From NCBI GenBank assembly GCA_019914995.1, contig CM034141.1, positions 6,922,001-6,986,000 on the forward strand: a stretch of 64,000 bases of DNA, given 5' to 3'. How positions within the stretch are numbered: position 1 is the first letter of the stretch; each line of letters begins with the position of its first letter. Made by a program: the position numbers and the translations under genes. Below are positions 53,100 to 64,000 of the stretch, one piece after another. The notes below the pieces were generated by a model, which worked only from the letters and a program-made list of their open reading frames with translations, did not search any database and was not told where the DNA came from. The DNA comes from Acanthochlamys bracteata (Eukaryota; Streptophyta; Magnoliopsida; Pandanales; Velloziaceae).

Positions 53100-54924
53100 A
53101 GAAGAAACCCAAAACGGAAAACTTGATAAATGCGAAATCTTTAATCAATTTTGTTGAAACTTTCAATCTCTGTTCCCAGAAGAGAGCAGAAGTACCACAT
53201 GAGAGAGAGAGAGAGAGAGAGGACTCTCTGCAACAAACAAGAAAACAAAAACTGAAAGGATCTTTCCAGTTTGGGAATTTTACAAGATCAGACCATAAAA
53301 ATCAGTCTTCTACTTAAAGTCCCTGCAAAAACATTCAATTTATCTTAAAGGGCTGAAATTGAGAGAGAAGTGCAAGAAAGAAGAAAAATATCACGAGCTG
53401 GACTGTTCAAAGAAAGACAAGAAATTGAACAGAACAAAGAACAAGAGACCGACCCATTTCATTCATTCAGTGCAGTAACAGTTATAGGTGGTATAAAATT
53501 CATCCCAGTTCAAAAGAAAGAAACAAGATGTCAATTTCATTTACTTCTTCGTTGTTGTTGTTTCTAAAGAAGGAAAAGAGAAGGATTCATGTCGCCGTTT
53601 TTCTAACTTATATTATTCCACGAGAAGAACTACAAAAGTGGAAAGCATCAAAACAGTGGCTCTATGATTTATAAAGACGCATCCAGTCCTTAAACAACAG
53701 CAACAAAAATTCCTGCGAACAATTAGCTAAAGAAACAAAAACTCACTAACAGCAGAAGAACAGTATGTATAATAACAGCAGTTAAAAGATTAAAAATTTT
53801 GATTATGAAGTGGAGAAGATGTACTAGATGGAAATGCAAAATAATGAAAAGAAGAATTATTTATTGTTCGATAATGATAATGAATGTTAGGTAGAGGGGA
53901 CCTTTTTGCATTAAATGGAATCTGCTTTCTAAGATAAGAACATCATACACGCATATTATTGGTTCCCATGTCCCCTCACTCGCACAGAAAAGCTTTATAA
54001 TTACCAAAAGAATTAATCCTTCTTCTTGAAAAATACCCAATATTTCAAAAGAATACACAAAAGGGTACCCAAAAAAATATCCAATATTACTCATTCATAT
54101 ATAGTATTAGAAAGAAAAATATGTGATCTTAGTGAGCTCCCACTATTGAGATCTTCGAAAGACTTGTTTGATACTACTTATTTATGACTTTTTTTTTTTT
54201 TCAATTTTTCATATTTTTAAAATATAACATTAAAAAATTTGAACTTCAAAAATAATTAAAATTTTTTTCAATATAAGTGACTCTCTGTCCTGACTTGCCA
54301 AAATTTCTACATCCATGTGAGCAATGTTTCCTACAGTAACGTACTGCTCCTCCTTTTTTCCTCACAGTTCGATTCACATTCCCATAAAGCAATAAATTTT
54401 AAATTCAAGTAGAACTTTAACAAAGCAAAACAATAAAAAAACATGATTCCCTAGAGAAAAATGAAGCACTGTTACAGAATAATGTCATTGATCATTTAAT
54501 AGCAAAAAAGGAAAAAAAAAAAAGAAAAACGAAAACTTATATTCATCCTAAGAAAAATCAACTTCACATGTTAGCTCCGGAACAGCTGAAGAAGATAATG
54601 CAAAAAGGATTTATCATGAAAGCATTCAACAACAACTTTTCTTAATGTACTTATGGCATCATGGAAAATCTAAAAAGAACAGAGGTGATGAAGAATGGCA
54701 GGTTTTCCAAGGCTTGGCAGTTTGCTTCAGTGCGTCACCCGTGACGTTTACCACTAGAATTTAAACTTTAGTTGATTCGTAAGATTAATATAATAATGTA
54801 AGTTCATTCTCGATATAACTACCAACTCTCTACTCTTCTATCGCGTCTCCATTGCACGCACGAATCCATTCATAGATTAAATCAATTAAAATGTAGGAAG
54901 AATATAAAGATATTTACCGGCACG

Positions 54925-54979
<55 letters not shown>

Positions 54980-56891
54980 TTATCTATGTTACTAATGAGT
55001 GGTTTGAAATTTTTAATCAAAAGTTCATTTAAGTTGAAGCTGTTAAACAAATATTCTCTGATGCTGTTACTTATGAAACACTAGACCTGAATAAACAGAA
55101 CAAAAAGTAGGCCCATATATAGCTTATTTGGAAATACAAGTATTTATTAAAAATATAAATTATTAAAATGATAAATATTTGAAAAATAATGCCAAATCGT
55201 CTCGTGACAAACGGACGTATATAGCTTCAACAAACATAGTTGAAAGTAACAGTTGTTGCAACATCTCTATCCATCTATTTATATCAAGCCCAACAAACAG
55301 GTTAAGGAACTGTATGGCATAAGAGCTTCTTCCATCTCCTTTCCAAAATTTTCTTTTTCAAAATTTTTTTACAATATTATAATTTTTTATTAAAATTACT
55401 GTCAAAAAGTATTATATATATTGTTATATTATTAGTTTTAAATTAAAACAGACAAAAATTTTAAAAAATTTTTGTAACTAAAATTTTTTATATTGAGTTA
55501 TTTCAAATGACCTCTTAAGAAAGCTACTATCCAAGGACTCCAACAAAGTCGGACTTAAATTGACCTCCGGAGGAATTTATATACAACTTAATTAAAGACG
55601 CCTCAGAGACGGCACTTAGAAGTAAGGAACTTATGATCCTAGAGAATGCCAAGTAGTAAACAGATGCAGATTCAAGGTGGCTGCAGGAGATGATCAACAA
55701 AATTGTGCCCTCAAGTGCATTGAACTTCAGAAGTTTTTTCTACTATCAGCATCCAGGTTTTCCTTTCAGTCCTTTCCATCAGTCAATAGGTAAGTTGGAG
55801 ATTGCTTAAGATAAAAAAGAGGGTTTTAAATAAAATTTATTTAATTTTTTTAAAAAATAAATTTGTTTTTTTTTAATTTCAGAAATATAATCTAAAAAAT
55901 TTATTAAAAACATTAAAAAAAATGAAATAAAAAATAATATCATAAGCATTTCCAAAACGCTACTTAAAGTTTAACCATAGCCAGCCTAAATCTAAGTACA
56001 GCAAGAAATTTGCAAGAGGACGAATGTTGTGAAAAGGAAGCGACTTATACCTAGACCAGTAATTGTTGAAGCGGAATGTCCACAATGTCCTGAGTCTTCA
56101 AGGATTTCACAGTATCTTAACTAAAAATAGAGCCGGAAGAGTTGAATATGAAATGGCACATTCACGCAAACAACTAAATATAATACCTTAAGTGACTCCA
56201 TCTCTCACTAACCAATTGACAGTAATGTATTGTCAAACATTTAGGAAAATGACCCACATAATACTAAATTTGAAACGCGATCAACATCAATAGCACAGGA
56301 GAGAAACAATCCAAAGTTCATCAGTCTATAACTCATACAATCGAAGGGTTAAAAGAGTACCTCGATGAGCATTACTTGTACACAGTCGCTAGTCAAATTC
56401 TGATTAACTCTCAAGAGAGCTACAAATTTTCCTTCCTGAATAGAGATGCTGCATCTTTCTGCATCCAAAATTTAAGTAGTATCATGAGAAATCTGAATCA
56501 CACATGAATGGTGGAAGTTGGTCGACCATTGTCGAGCCACTAAAACCAAGGGAACAGAAGGAATGGCTACTTCACAAAATTTACTTCAAGCCCACAAAGA
56601 TTTTAGTATCTGCACAAGTTATTGGATGCTAAGAGAAAATTTCGTTACAGATATCTTTCCCTCTTTTATCTCTACAAATGACATGAGAAATTACTTCCTC
56701 CATATACGGGTATCTCTACACAACACCAACAAGGCATGCTGAAAAATGCCCTAAAGAAATCATGTGCACTAACAACTTCAACCAAGTTGCCAATCTATGC
56801 AGAGAACCAAAACTCTTAACATAAATGTATGGGACTTAGTCTGTAGATGAACTGGCATGGACTCTGCAAACACTTAACAAACATGAAATCA
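53100..56891. other. Intergenic between COL and ARM genes
   Basis: The COL leader region (53100-53580) contains a (GA)n tract at about 53201-53220. Further on: AT-rich MITE-like remnants (54165-54290, 55305-55510, 55810-55940) and a TA microsatellite at 54925-54975. About 56000-56890 could be the ARM gene's 3' UTR. No coding gene recognised. Confidence 0.5.
54925..54975. repeat. (TA)n microsatellite
   Basis: A TA/TATA run of about 50 bp lies in the COL-ARM intergenic region. Confidence 0.95.
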
Positions 56892-58583
56892 TTAGCTTCT
56901 CCTGAACAGTCCCCAGAGCTTCCCCCTTGTCAAAGTATCCAACAACTTCTTGGCTCCCTCCACCTGTAAATCTGCCAGCTTCTGAAGATAACTGCATGCC
57001 CCAGCTGCCACCATCTGCTTCCTGCACCGCCTCGACTGCAAGACAGCTGCCAATATTGCAATTGCATACTTCCTGTCAACATTCTTAGTCAAGGGATCAA
57101 TTAGCTGAACAACATTCCACACTCCCTTCTCCTCCTTCCTGAACACCCTCCTACACTCATGGGACTCAACCAAGCAAGCCAGAGCCCATGCCGCAGCCTC
57201 CTTCTCTACTGGCAGCTTAGCCTCCAACATAAGAACAAGTTTTGCTATGCAGCCACACTCTGCAAATACCTTATTGACCTTTGACGAGATAGAAAGAGCA
57301 CGAACTGCTCCAGCCGCCTCGATTCTCGTGCCAGAAGAAGATGACGACAATGCTGCAACAACGACCGGCACAAACCCAGCACCTAAAGCAAGGTCAGCAA
57401 CATATTCAAACTCCGATAGGAGTCCTAACAGGCCAAGCCCTGGCTCCAAATTACATGACTCATTTCTGCTAACGGCATTGAAATAACTCTTCAGGCAATC
57501 CAACACACCTAACTGAACCATGGAAATTTTAACATTCAATACATTTTCATTATTGGCAGCGGCCAGATTTCGTAAACAGCCAAGAATCAGCTCCTGAATT
57601 TGAGTATTCACTGATAGCAAAGCACCGATTAGAACCTGTATGGAGTTTTCTTCTATAAGATTGCTGTGGAGTTCAGGGAAAGCCGAGATATTGCTTAGAA
57701 CAGCAGCAGTGGCGAGACTGCCTCCACCAGAGCCCGAGCGGATGAGATTGAGCAACGCGGCAATCATTCCTCGGGATCCCGCAACAGCGGCGTTATCACG
57801 TGACCGTGTGAGCGGCACAAGTGCAGCGCAGGCATTAACAGCGCCACTAGACTCCACAGCACGTGACAACTGGAGTACTAACGGTGTACCTTCGGAGATT
57901 AACATATTACGGCAGCCATCAACGGCGGTTAGGCGAGCAAGCGCAGCAGCTGCCTTCTCCTTCACTACCACAAATCCATCAGAAAGCAATCGGGTGAGAG
58001 CAGAAGACGCACCCTGCGCCGCAGCAATCAAAGCAATCTTATCATCTCCCGCGTTGAGTAGATCGAGAAGAGAATCTAGAGCATCGGTTCGTGCAGCCGA
58101 AGGAGTGTTCAGCTGGAGCTTAATAACAAGCGATCGAATCTCTGATCGAACGATTTCACGAGTCGCTCCACCACCACACCCGCTGCTGCTAATACTTCTA
58201 GGAGGTTCAAGAAGAACGCCGGATCGAATCAGAAGCTCGGCATCCTTCGCAAGGTTTTCAAGCGCGGCAGCGGTAGCGGCGATATCACTTTGTGTACGAA
58301 GCTTCCCGGCGGGAGGTTCTCCAGGAACAGAACAAGCGTTAGCGAGAGAGAGAACGGATTTTAATTGCACTGCTAGAGATTGAAGCAGCTCTATTGCCAA
58401 CGCATTTGAACCGCCGGCAGTGACTATTAGATCGTCATAGATAGAGCGGAGCCGTTCGACGGTGATTGACATCGCCGACCAACGGCTTGGGAGATAATGA
58501 ACTTTCGTTATTGAAGTGGAGATTGAAGAGAAGAGATCTCGAATTTCGCCGGTATCCGGTGAACCTTTCACCGGCGATGTCAT
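56892..58583 (-). CDS. Armadillo (ARM) repeat protein
   Basis: Intronless, 563 residues, starting at ATG 58583 (MTSPVKGSPDTGEIRDLFSS). The open frame runs a further 120 bp upstream, but only a GTG lies there. The N-terminal helical region (about 1-150) resembles the UND/plant-ARM N-domain (DLFSSISTSITKVHYLPSRW). Tandem ARM repeats follow from about 160 to the C-terminus: ALDSLLDLLNAGDDKIALIA, VVVKEKAAAALARLTAVDGC, LATAAVLSNISAFPELHSNL, ELILGCLRNLAAANNENVL, VEKEAAAWALACLVESHECR. There is no U-box, so it is not a PUB ubiquitin ligase. ARM arrays bind partner proteins; the partner is unknown. The sequence is GC-rich compared with its surroundings. Confidence 0.9.
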   Translation of the reverse strand: MTSPVKGSPDTGEIRDLFSSISTSITKVHYLPSRWSAMSITVERLRSIYDDLIVTAGGSNALAIELLQSLAVQLKSVLSLANACSVPGEPPAGKLRTQSDIAATAAALENLAKDAELLIRSGVLLEPPRSISSSGCGGGATREIVRSEIRSLVIKLQLNTPSAARTDALDSLLDLLNAGDDKIALIAAAQGASSALTRLLSDGFVVVKEKAAAALARLTAVDGCRNMLISEGTPLVLQLSRAVESSGAVNACAALVPLTRSRDNAAVAGSRGMIAALLNLIRSGSGGGSLATAAVLSNISAFPELHSNLIEENSIQVLIGALLSVNTQIQELILGCLRNLAAANNENVLNVKISMVQLGVLDCLKSYFNAVSRNESCNLEPGLGLLGLLSEFEYVADLALGAGFVPVVVAALSSSSSGTRIEAAGAVRALSISSKVNKVFAECGCIAKLVLMLEAKLPVEKEAAAWALACLVESHECRRVFRKEEKGVWNVVQLIDPLTKNVDRKYAIAILAAVLQSRRCRKQMVAAGACSYLQKLADLQVEGAKKLLDTLTRGKLWGLFRRS

Positions 58584-58639
58584 TGATGAAGGGGTAGAAT
58601 GGGGAAAAACAATTTGGAGAGAGAATTTTTGTTTCTGTG

Positions 58640-59245
58640 AGTACAGTAATGAATGATAACTAACTATCGACTCGAAGTGAGCGGGACAGCACAAGAAGTC
58701 CACGAGATGTCTTTTAGTATGATAGATAGCGAAGTATCGCGAGAAACTGTTTCTTCTATGCGACTATTCCCTACCGTGAGATCATCTAATCCACCGTCAA
58801 ATTTTATGAGTTTAATTTTTTGCGTATCGTACGGGTATTTAATGAGAATGTGGATGTGGTGTGTGGAGTCGAAGTGTCATAATCACGGCCGCTGAAACTA
58901 GAAAGCGACCGTGAAACAAATACGGGGGACACGTTCCACGTGTACGGGTATTTATCTTTCGCTTATTTCTGGAGAAGTTGGTCTACTCTAGGCCCAGGCC
59001 TATAACTTGGGCTTGCAACGCATTACACGGGCTGCAGTGAAGCCAGTTATAACAGTTTTGGGTTTCTGATTGCCAGCAAAATTTTTAATTGCATAAGTAA
59101 ATTGAGATTTTTCTCGTAGCAGTTGAAATTAGTTAAAAGAATCAACTACCCCAAATAAATAAATAATGCTTTTTAGAATAATAATAACAAAAATTATTAT
59201 CGAATTAAATTAAGTTAAATAAAGCAATTTTATTACTTATTTATT
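58640..59245. promoter_or_regulatory. Divergent promoter between ARM and ACCase-alpha genes
   Basis: The two genes are head to head with roughly 0.6 kb between probable leaders. A palindromic G-box CACGTG lies at 58937-58942 beside another ACGT core (cacgttcc). A cluster of aggccca, aggcc and tgggctt (58990-59015) is site II-like. Motifs are read directly; use by both genes is inferred. Confidence 0.5.
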
Positions 59246-59826
59246 TTGGTTTTTCCATTTTCTGAGAAACCAAAGTTTAGCCATTCCCAGTTTTTTTTTT
59301 ATTGGAATGAATCAATCAAACCAAAGCAAATCTCCCCGCCGCTGTTCTCGGATCAATCTCCGCCGCCGCCGCCTCCCGTGATTGGGTACATACAGATGAT
59401 CATCGTACCTAAAGTATCGATCTCTCTCACCAGGCAAGATTCATCTTTCTTTCTTTCTGTCTCTGTTTCTTTTGAGTGAGAAGCAGAGTAAAATCAAATA
59501 TCAAGTGGTTTGATTTGGAACTTTTAAGCTTGATTTAAAATACCTAAATCGTGGAATGAACTTGTGCGGGTGGAAATTTGTATTTTGTCCTTTTGCAGTT
59601 GCATTGCATAGTCATAGATTTGCTGTTACTGAAATGCACAATGAATTATGTTAAAAAGAGTGTGTGTGTTCTGTTTCTTTTTCAATTTTTCGTTCATATG
59701 AGTAGAAGGATACTGTTGATATGAAGCTTGTATTTGATATAGTTATGTTGTTTTGGTTTGGATACTCAGATTGGTATAGTTCCGAGAACTACAAACTTTG
59801 GGCGATAAAGGATTGAGATTATAGAT

Positions 59827-62800
59827 ATGAGCTCACTGTCCATTTCGCTATCTTCTGCGGGAGGAGGAGAAAGTTGCAGTTTTGTCTCCGGATCGAACAT
59901 TCAGCTCAAAAAAGTATTTCTTGGTACTGAATTTCAGAGACTTCTGCTGAAAGGAGTCAATGGATTTTGGTTGAAGTATAATGGCCAATCTAGGAATAGC
60001 CGAAGGTTTTGTATTTCTGCAAGGATCAGGAAAGGACAGAAGCATGATTACCCGTGGCCAGATAAGATTGACAAAAATCTTCAAAGTGGTCACTTGAGCT
60101 ATTTATCGCATTTCAAGCCTCTAATGGAGAAACCGAAGCCAGTGACCCTTCCTTTTGAGAAACCTTTGGTTGATCTAGAGAAAAAGATCATTGATGTAAG
60201 CTCTTGATATGATGCTCTCTAACCTTGTTATGTTCCCCTATTTATCGCAACGAGTTTTTTATGGAGAATGATTGTTGCAGGTGCGCAAGATGGCTGATGA
60301 AACTGGTCTGGACTTCACCAACCAAATTAATCTACTGGAAAGCAAATACCAGCAGGTAATTATTCTCCAAAACATTATGTGGATATGTTTAGTGCGTGTT
60401 ACCATCATGTTCTCATGATATGTCATCACCACCCATTAAATTGACAGGCCTTGAAAGATCTGTACACACATCTAACCCCGTTTCAACGTCTAAGTATAGC
60501 TCGTCATCCAAACAGGCCTACATTTCTTGACCATGTCCTGAATATTACAGATAAAGTACGTTGTCATGATTTCCCGATCCTTTTCCTTTTGGGCTATGTC
60601 TTCTATGTTGTCATGGTAACCTGTTTTTCGGTACAGTGGGTGGAACTCCATGGTGATCGTGCAGGTTATGATGATCCAGCTATTGTCACTGGCATAGGAA
60701 GCATGGATGGGAAACCTTATATGTTTATTGGTCATCAGAAAGGAAGGAATACAAAGGAAAATATTCAGCGTAATTTTGGAATGCCAACACCGCATGGGTA
60801 ATAAATGCATCTACTCTTCAAGTCGGCAGCCTTAATGTACTTGCTATATATATGCATCTTGCTTTACTATGGTAGAAATGTAGCCAAAAGTTAACAGGAT
60901 ATAGTGTTAGGAGGCTACATATCGATGATAATGACAGGGACTCCTAAGTGAACTTTTCACATCTTCAGAAATATAATTTGTTATGGTAACTTCTCAGAAA
61001 GCCAGGATATGAAAACAAAACTTGGTTTGGATGTTTTTGCGATTTCGTTTTCTAAGTAGCATGCGGAAAAGCACTTCAAACTGATAGGGACTCTTGTTTC
61101 CATGCAGCTATAGGAAGGCATTACGAATGATGAGATACGCTGATCACCATGGATTTCCAATTATCACATTCATTGACACTCCTGGAGCATTTGCTGATCT
61201 GAAGTCTGAGGAACTCGGTCAAGTTAGTCTAGCACCTTTTTTCTGTATTCTTATCGGAATAGATTGAACTGAAAATCTGAATAAGTTATCATCGACAGGG
61301 AGAAGCTATAGCCTACAACCTGAGAACTATGTTTGGTTTAAAGGTTCCAATTGTCTCGATTGTTATTGGTGAAGGAGGTTCTGGTGGAGCCCTTGCTATT
61401 GGATGTGCAAACAAACTGTTCATGCTTGAGAATTCCGTTTTTTATGTTGCAAGGTGATATGTTGTTTATTCTTTTCACGTTGTTGACTTTTTGCAGTATC
61501 CTGCAAGGTTGCGAAGATGCATGCCTTTTAGGAAATTTAATGTCTTTCAGAATTCTAGTGAAGGTTGAGTTCATACACATGTCTGGTCTGATTTTTTTCT
61601 CACTTACATAAATTGTTTTTCTACTGTGCAGTCCAGAAGCCTGTGCTGCAATATTATGGAAATCTTCTCAAGCTGCACCAAAGGTTATGATCTGTGTAGC
61701 TACTTTTCCTTTTTCTGAAGTTGTTTGTTTGTCTTAATGACGAAACCCTGTGCCTAAAATCTTCTTTCCAGGCTGCTGAGAAGCTTAAGATCACAGCAAC
61801 AGAATTATGTAAACTCAAGATAGTAGATGGGATAATTCCGGTAAGATAATTGGATGAGCTCTACTCAGGAATGTCTCCAGCATTGCCTTTGTCGTAACCA
61901 ATGAGCTAACCGTCAGATGAAGATATGATAGTGAATAGATAAGATATTTGGACCACTTTTCACCTTATTGTGTGCATATTCACAAATCATTTTTAAACCT
62001 GGTATGCCGAGCTGAATGATTTTTTAAACTGTTATGCCGAGCTGAGTCATTTATTAGCTTTGATATATGTATGGATGTCTTCTTGTTTTTCTTCTGCAAT
62101 TTACTTGCTATAAAATATTTGTTTCTATATGTTTCTGCTTCTTTGGTGGTAGGAACCTCTTGGCGGTGCACATGCTGATCCAGCTTGGACCTCCCAACAA
62201 ATAAAGCTTATGGTCACAAAGGCCGTGGAGGTGAATTTCCTTTCACTTACCCTTTCCTTGAAATTTTCACAAGGCTACTACTTTTATTTTTATTATTGGT
62301 GAAATGCCAAACACCTTTGTTGGAAATACAACTAAGCAAGGTCGTCAAATTGGGATTTTTAGGTAGGATCGTTCGTTTCACTTGAATATGATCGTAAAAT
62401 CGGGATCTTAAAGTAAAATCGTAAGATTTTACATACCGATAAATTTTATAATTTTTTTTTTCAATACCATTAAGGATCTTTTATAAAAATTTTCTAATAT
62501 TTTTTCTAAAAAATTTAGTGCATTTATAAAAATTTTAAAATTCTTTTAAATTTTATAAAAAAATCTTTCTATATTTTATAGAAATTTTTTCAAAATTATA
62601 CTTTTTCAGAAACCTTCAATATTTTATAGAAAATTCTATAAAATTTTATAAAATCCTTGCAAATATAGTTAATTACAAAAATTTCTTCAAAAGTAAAATC
62701 GTATAAGATCGTAAAAAAATCGGAATCTTACCGATGTTAAGATTTAAATCGGGATCTAGGTGTGATTTTACTCAAAAAGATTTTATTTGAAATCGGGATC

Positions 62801-64000
62801 GTTTGGGTGAAGTAAAATCGTAGGAATTTAAAATTTAAGTCAGAATTTTGATAACCTTGCAACTAAGCCTTATCATATGATGTTGCTTGTCCTCATACTC
62901 TACTGGAAATCCTTATTTCCAACGTGGCCACAAGATAATTTTGCTTTACAGTAACCAATAATAAAATCAACGACCGTTTTCTGACTATGACAATTTTGTG
63001 TCGCCCTTGTTGTCCATTACCGTTCTTTTTGAAAATTTTTACTATATTGTTGATATATGTAACGATCCTCTTTTTTTGTACAGGAGCTTCAAGGGATGGA
63101 TACGGATGCTTTACTTGATCACCGAAATCACAAATTCCGTCAACTTGGTGGGTTCATAGAAGGGGCTCATGTCGAACCAGAGAAAAAGCGAAACATGAAG
63201 ATGAAGGAGAAAGATCTTTCTGGAGTAACAGCTGAAATAGAGGCAGAAATCGAGAACCTCAAGAAGATAGCAAGCAAGAGCAATGGCAAATTGTCTAGGC
63301 ATATGATCTCAAGTGAGGCAGTCGAGAAACTAAAGAAAGAAGTAGACAAAGAAATGACAAATGCATTCATTTCAATGGGGTTGCAAGAGAAGCTTGAGGC
63401 CCTTAAGAAGGACCTTTCCAAATCTCCTACTGGTTTGAATGACCCGGCTATTAAGGAAAGAGAAGACAGGCTAATGCAAGAATTCAACCTTGCATTATCT
63501 CGCCCTGGATCATATATTGGCTTAAAACAGAAGCTTGAGATGTTATCTGAGGTCAATAGGTTGATGGATCGGAAAACGAAAGGAGAGAAGCTGAAGATAG
63601 AGATCAATGAGAAACTCCAAAAAGACAAGGTAAAGGAGAAGGTGGAGATCTTGAAGAAAGCACGTGACATGGTTGCAAACGGAAAGCAGCTGAGCGAGGA
63701 GATGATTGTGGAGGTTGACAAGGCCAAGAAAGGCATCGAGGACATGATGAAGTCGGTGAATGTTGAGCTAGTGGGATTTTCAAAGAAGAAAGACCCTGCA
63801 GGACCACCTGGATTGGAGGAGAAGCTATCACAGGCTGATGGGCTATTGAAGAATGAAATTGAGAAGGCCATTGAGTTGGCTGGTTTAAGGGGGAAGGTTG
63901 AAGAACTGAAAGCTGAAATCGGGAAAGGATCTAACAAGGAGAAGGTTGATGAATTGGCGAGAGAAATAAGAGAAGGAATCATAGCTGTCCTAGACACAAC
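59827..64000 (+). CDS. CAC3: Plastid acetyl-CoA carboxylase carboxyltransferase subunit alpha (3' end beyond the right edge)
   Basis: The alpha half of the carboxyltransferase of the heteromeric plastid ACCase; with plastid-encoded AccD it moves the carboxyl group from biotin to acetyl-CoA, making malonyl-CoA for fatty acid synthesis. Ten exons visible: 59827-60195, 60281-60355, 60448-60555, 60637-60797, 61108-61222, 61299-61453, 61632-61683, 61772-61840, 62153-62230, 63084-past 64000; 699 residues in frame. A Ser-rich transit-peptide-like N-terminus is followed by [84 protein letters not shown] and [20 protein letters not shown]. The plant-specific Lys/Glu-rich coiled-coil C-terminal extension begins in exon 10. 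Intron 9 carries a transposon. Confidence 0.96.
62337..62859. mobile_element. Non-autonomous hAT-like element in ACCase-alpha intron 9 (523 bp)
   Basis: Ends caaggtcgtcaaatt and, reverse-complemented, caaggttatcaaaatt are inverted repeats. A perfect 8-bp direct duplication caactaag flanks it (62329-62336 and 62860-62867), as made by hAT transposases. The interior repeats short motifs such as atcgggatct and gtaaaatcgta in both orientations and encodes nothing. Confidence 0.88.

Noticed and set aside
57640..58383. 247-codon open frame on the plus strand inside the ARM gene
   Set aside because: It is the exact antisense of a GC-rich Ala/Leu/Ser-rich coding exon, which leaves few stops on the other strand. 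Its translation is low-complexity Arg/Ser/Ala without a domain.
58584..58703. Longer N-terminus of the ARM protein
   Set aside because: Only a GTG is available upstream. The first ATG, at 58583, gives the family-like start.
63167..63997. 276-codon minus-strand open frame at the right edge
   Set aside because: Antisense shadow of ACCase-alpha exon 10. The Phe/Ser-rich translation is the complement of Lys/Glu-rich coiled-coil codons.

Overview
This window is nuclear genomic DNA from a flowering plant, almost certainly a eudicot. The evidence is GT-AG introns, AT-rich intergenic DNA, and plant-only families (SAUR, CASP-like, NAC, CONSTANS-like, BAHD, MUB, type I MADS, plastid acetyl-CoA carboxylase alpha). 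I cannot name the species. Exon junctions were worked out by hand from reading frame and splice consensus; UTR ends and TSSs are estimates.

Layout: 1-3720 (-) uridine kinase-like gene, 3' end off the left edge; 4792-5354 (-) small proline-rich secreted-type protein; 7332-7853 (+) SAUR; 8171-11157 a probable gene-capturing transposon holding broken pieces of a Rab11-type GTPase and of an At3g27390-type membrane protein; 11697-13233 (-) BAHD acyltransferase; 13919-18204 (-) DEK chromatin protein; 19737-21935 (-) membrane-anchored ubiquitin-fold protein; 23013-26171 (-) RLCK-VII-like kinase with a damaged catalytic core; 27032-27779 (-) CASP-like protein; 28486-28827 (-) unknown small protein; 29807-33480 (-) Atos-like protein; 35277-38073 (+) UBC27 E2 enzyme; 38983-39714 (+) type I MADS; 43575-45349 (+) NAC; 48062-49292 (+) unknown protein with an N-myristoylation-type start; 49714-53082 (-) CONSTANS-like B-box/CCT protein; 56892-58583 (-) armadillo-repeat protein; 59827 to the right edge (+) plastid acetyl-CoA carboxylase carboxyltransferase alpha.

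The genes do not form a pathway cluster; this is an ordinary euchromatic gene block with about one gene per 3.5 kb. Two gene pairs are head to head with short shared promoters (Atos/UBC27 and ARM/ACCase alpha). Intergenic DNA and one intron carry short non-autonomous DNA transposons. Two have PIF/Harbinger-type 3-bp TTA/TAA duplications, one in an ACCase intron has an 8-bp duplication, and two further copies belong to one more AT-rich family. The most unusual items are the gene-capturing element and the probable pseudokinase.
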